Source: Chryseobacterium takakiae
GTDB lineage: Bacteria > Bacteroidota > Bacteroidia > Flavobacteriales > Weeksellaceae
Assembly: GCF_900129385.1 (NCBI RefSeq)
Contig: NZ_FQVO01000017.1
Location: 1 to 64,000, forward strand
Reading direction: 5' to 3'
DNA length: 64,000 bases
How positions within the stretch are numbered: the stretch's first letter is position 1; every line of letters starts with the position of its first letter. The notes under the pieces are model-generated. The model made no database searches. It was not told the DNA's origin and saw only the letters and a program-made list of their open reading frames with translations. This document shows positions 62,740-64,000 of this stretch, in pieces. The translations under genes were made by a program, and so were the position numbers.

Positions 62740-64000
62740 ATGTCAGAAGCCGTTTCGCAACCTAATTCGATAAAGAAAATATTACCGCTGATCTTAGCAA
62801 CTGCAATTTTTATGCAGATGCTGGACTCCACTATACTCAACACTTCACTTCCGGCTATTGCAAGGGACCTGAAGGAATCACCTCTCAATATGCAGAATGC
62901 CATTATCAGCTATGTTTTAACGTTGGCAGTATTCATGCCGGCCAGCGGATTTCTGGCAGACCGGTTCGGAACGAAAAAAGTTTTTATTACCTCCATCATA
63001 TTATTCAGTCTGGGTTCACTTTTCTGTGCCCTTTCACAAAACCTTACCCACCTGGTTATTTCAAGAGTATTGCAGGGAATTGGCGGAAGTCTAATGACGC
63101 CCGTTGGAAAACTGGCGCTTATTAAAACATTCGACAAAAATGAATTGCTTAAAGCCATGAACTTTGCTATTATCCCCGCATTGATCGGTCCGGTTCTCGG
63201 CCCGCTTGTGGGAGGCTATATGGTAGATTACCTTTCCTGGCACTGGATTTTTCTCATTAACATCCCGATTGGTATTCTGGGAATCATCTTGGGATTAAAA
63301 TTTATGCCCAATTACAAGTCTGCAGGTGTTGATTTCGATTTGAAAGGCTTCCTGATCTTTGCAGCAGCCTCTCTCCTCCTTTCTGTTTCTCTTGAGCTCT
63401 TCGGAGACCTTCAGAATACAACTCCTGTTCTTATCGTTTTCATCTTGGGATTCCTTTTTATGTATTACTATTACCGTCATGCAAAAAGAGACGAAAGTCC
63501 TATTTTTCCTTTAAATCTATTTCAGGTAAGAACGTTCCGTGTGGGAATCGTAGGGAACCTCGCGACAAGACTGGGAATCAGTTCCGTTCCATTGTTGTTA
63601 CCGCTTATGATTCAGATCGCCTACAAGCAATCGGCCGTTACTTCCGGATGGATCATTGCACCGATGGCTCTTACGGCTATTTTCGGAAAATCATATGTCA
63701 TTAAAATCTTAGATAAATTCGGATACCGGCAGACGCTCATGACCAATACCTTTATCATAGGAACCCTCATCTGCTTATTGGCCATTCCGGACATTAATAC
63801 TTCTTTATACTGGTTTGTACCTATTATTGCCATACTGGGATTTTTCAACTCCATCCAGTTTACTTCAATGAATACCATTTCCATTGCTGATCTTCGTAAT
63901 TTTCAGACCAGCAGCGGAAACTCACTTTTATCCGTCAATCAGCAGCTGGCCATCGGATTCGGAATTGCTTTCGGACTGATTGTTTTAAAGATTTTCGAAA
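62740..64000 (+). CDS. DHA2-type MFS drug-efflux transporter, truncated by window
   Basis: At least 420 residues of an MFS permease run off the window end. Seen: LDSTILNTSLPAIARDLKES near residue 28 (TM1 motif D1 of DHA2/EmrB-type), GFLADRFGTKKVF (motif A) and RVLQGIGGSLMTPVGK (motif B/C region), followed by alternating hydrophobic segments. The 14-TM DHA2 class (EmrB/QacA) exports drugs or lipophilic compounds by proton antiport. No regulator is adjacent inside the window. The ATG at 62740 follows no clear promoter. Confidence 0.9.
   Translation, partial: MSEAVSQPNSIKKILPLILATAIFMQMLDSTILNTSLPAIARDLKESPLNMQNAIISYVLTLAVFMPASGFLADRFGTKKVFITSIILFSLGSLFCALSQNLTHLVISRVLQGIGGSLMTPVGKLALIKTFDKNELLKAMNFAIIPALIGPVLGPLVGGYMVDYLSWHWIFLINIPIGILGIILGLKFMPNYKSAGVDFDLKGFLIFAAASLLLSVSLELFGDLQNTTPVLIVFILGFLFMYYYYRHAKRDESPIFPLNLFQVRTFRVGIVGNLATRLGISSVPLLLPLMIQIAYKQSAVTSGWIIAPMALTAIFGKSYVIKILDKFGYRQTLMTNTFIIGTLICLLAIPDINTSLYWFVPIIAILGFFNSIQFTSMNTISIADLRNFQTSSGNSLLSVNQQLAIGFGIAFGLIVLKIFE

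Overview
The window looks like chromosomal DNA of a low-GC member of the Flavobacteriia, most likely Chryseobacterium or a close Weeksellaceae relative. The support is: Bacteroidota-type promoters (-7 TANNTTTG, often with TTG about 19-20 bp upstream), two TonB-dependent receptors, M16 peptidase pairs, a GLPGLI-like protein fused to PNGase F-like domains, a RebB-like R-body protein, DUF1304 and DUF3108 proteins, and very common SPI/SPII signal peptides. Housekeeping genes (secG, recR, pheS, asnB, an rRNA m5C methyltransferase, a UvrD-type helicase) are scattered throughout. I see no rRNA, tRNA, CRISPR array, insertion sequence or prophage.

Layout. 1-800: microsatellite-like noncoding DNA and the first copy of a dispersed palindromic repeat. 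0.8-4.1 kb: NUDIX CoA pyrophosphatase, acyltransferase-like protein, lipoprotein, Mpl-like Mur ligase. 4.1-10.3 kb: lipocalin-like lipoprotein, solitary RebB homologue, LysR/aldo-keto reductase unit, and a divergent quinone reductase/ABM/DJ-1 operon, followed by an AhpD-like protein, a Crp/Fnr regulator and DUF1304; this reads as a redox and electrophile response neighbourhood. 10.3-11 kb: second palindromic repeat and a 125-bp tandem array. 11-13.8 kb: thioredoxin-like protein and a TonB receptor with an operator-like palindrome. 13.9-20.7 kb: tyrosine/homogentisate catabolism (hmgA, CoA transferase, hpd, fahA, flavin reductase). 20.7-23.2 kb: double-glycine leader peptide, alpha/beta hydrolase, HipA-like kinase with DUF3037 partner. 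23.2-29.2 kb: esterases, beta-lactamase-family hydrolase, second TonB receptor with a dyad around its promoter. 29.3-34 kb: UvrD/PcrA helicase and a PAS histidine kinase with a single-domain response regulator. 34.4-38.3 kb: two M16 proteins (one active, one without the zinc motif) and secG. 38.7-42.8 kb: recR followed by a four-gene, tightly packed glycan operon. 43.2-47.5 kb: scramblase-like protein, lipoprotein, pepD, a type II toxin-antitoxin remnant with a frameshifted toxin, LOG protein. 47.5-54.4 kb: ferredoxin and ferredoxin-NADP reductase, DUF3108 protein, a two-component operon, pheS, YceI. 54.5-64 kb: lone ABC ATPase, third palindromic repeat, YjdM, RsmB-like methyltransferase, GLPGLI-PNGase fusion, asnB, a secreted unknown, and a DHA2-type MFS transporter cut by the window end.

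The most interesting items are the solitary RebB gene, the HipA-like kinase/DUF3037 pair, the Cys-rich double-glycine peptide, three palindromic repeats whose arms vary but stay complementary, two receptor promoters with operator-like dyads, four genes whose -7 box ends 3-4 nt before the ATG (probable leaderless mRNAs), and the GLPGLI-PNGase F fusion. All family assignments are by reading motifs; no database search was possible.
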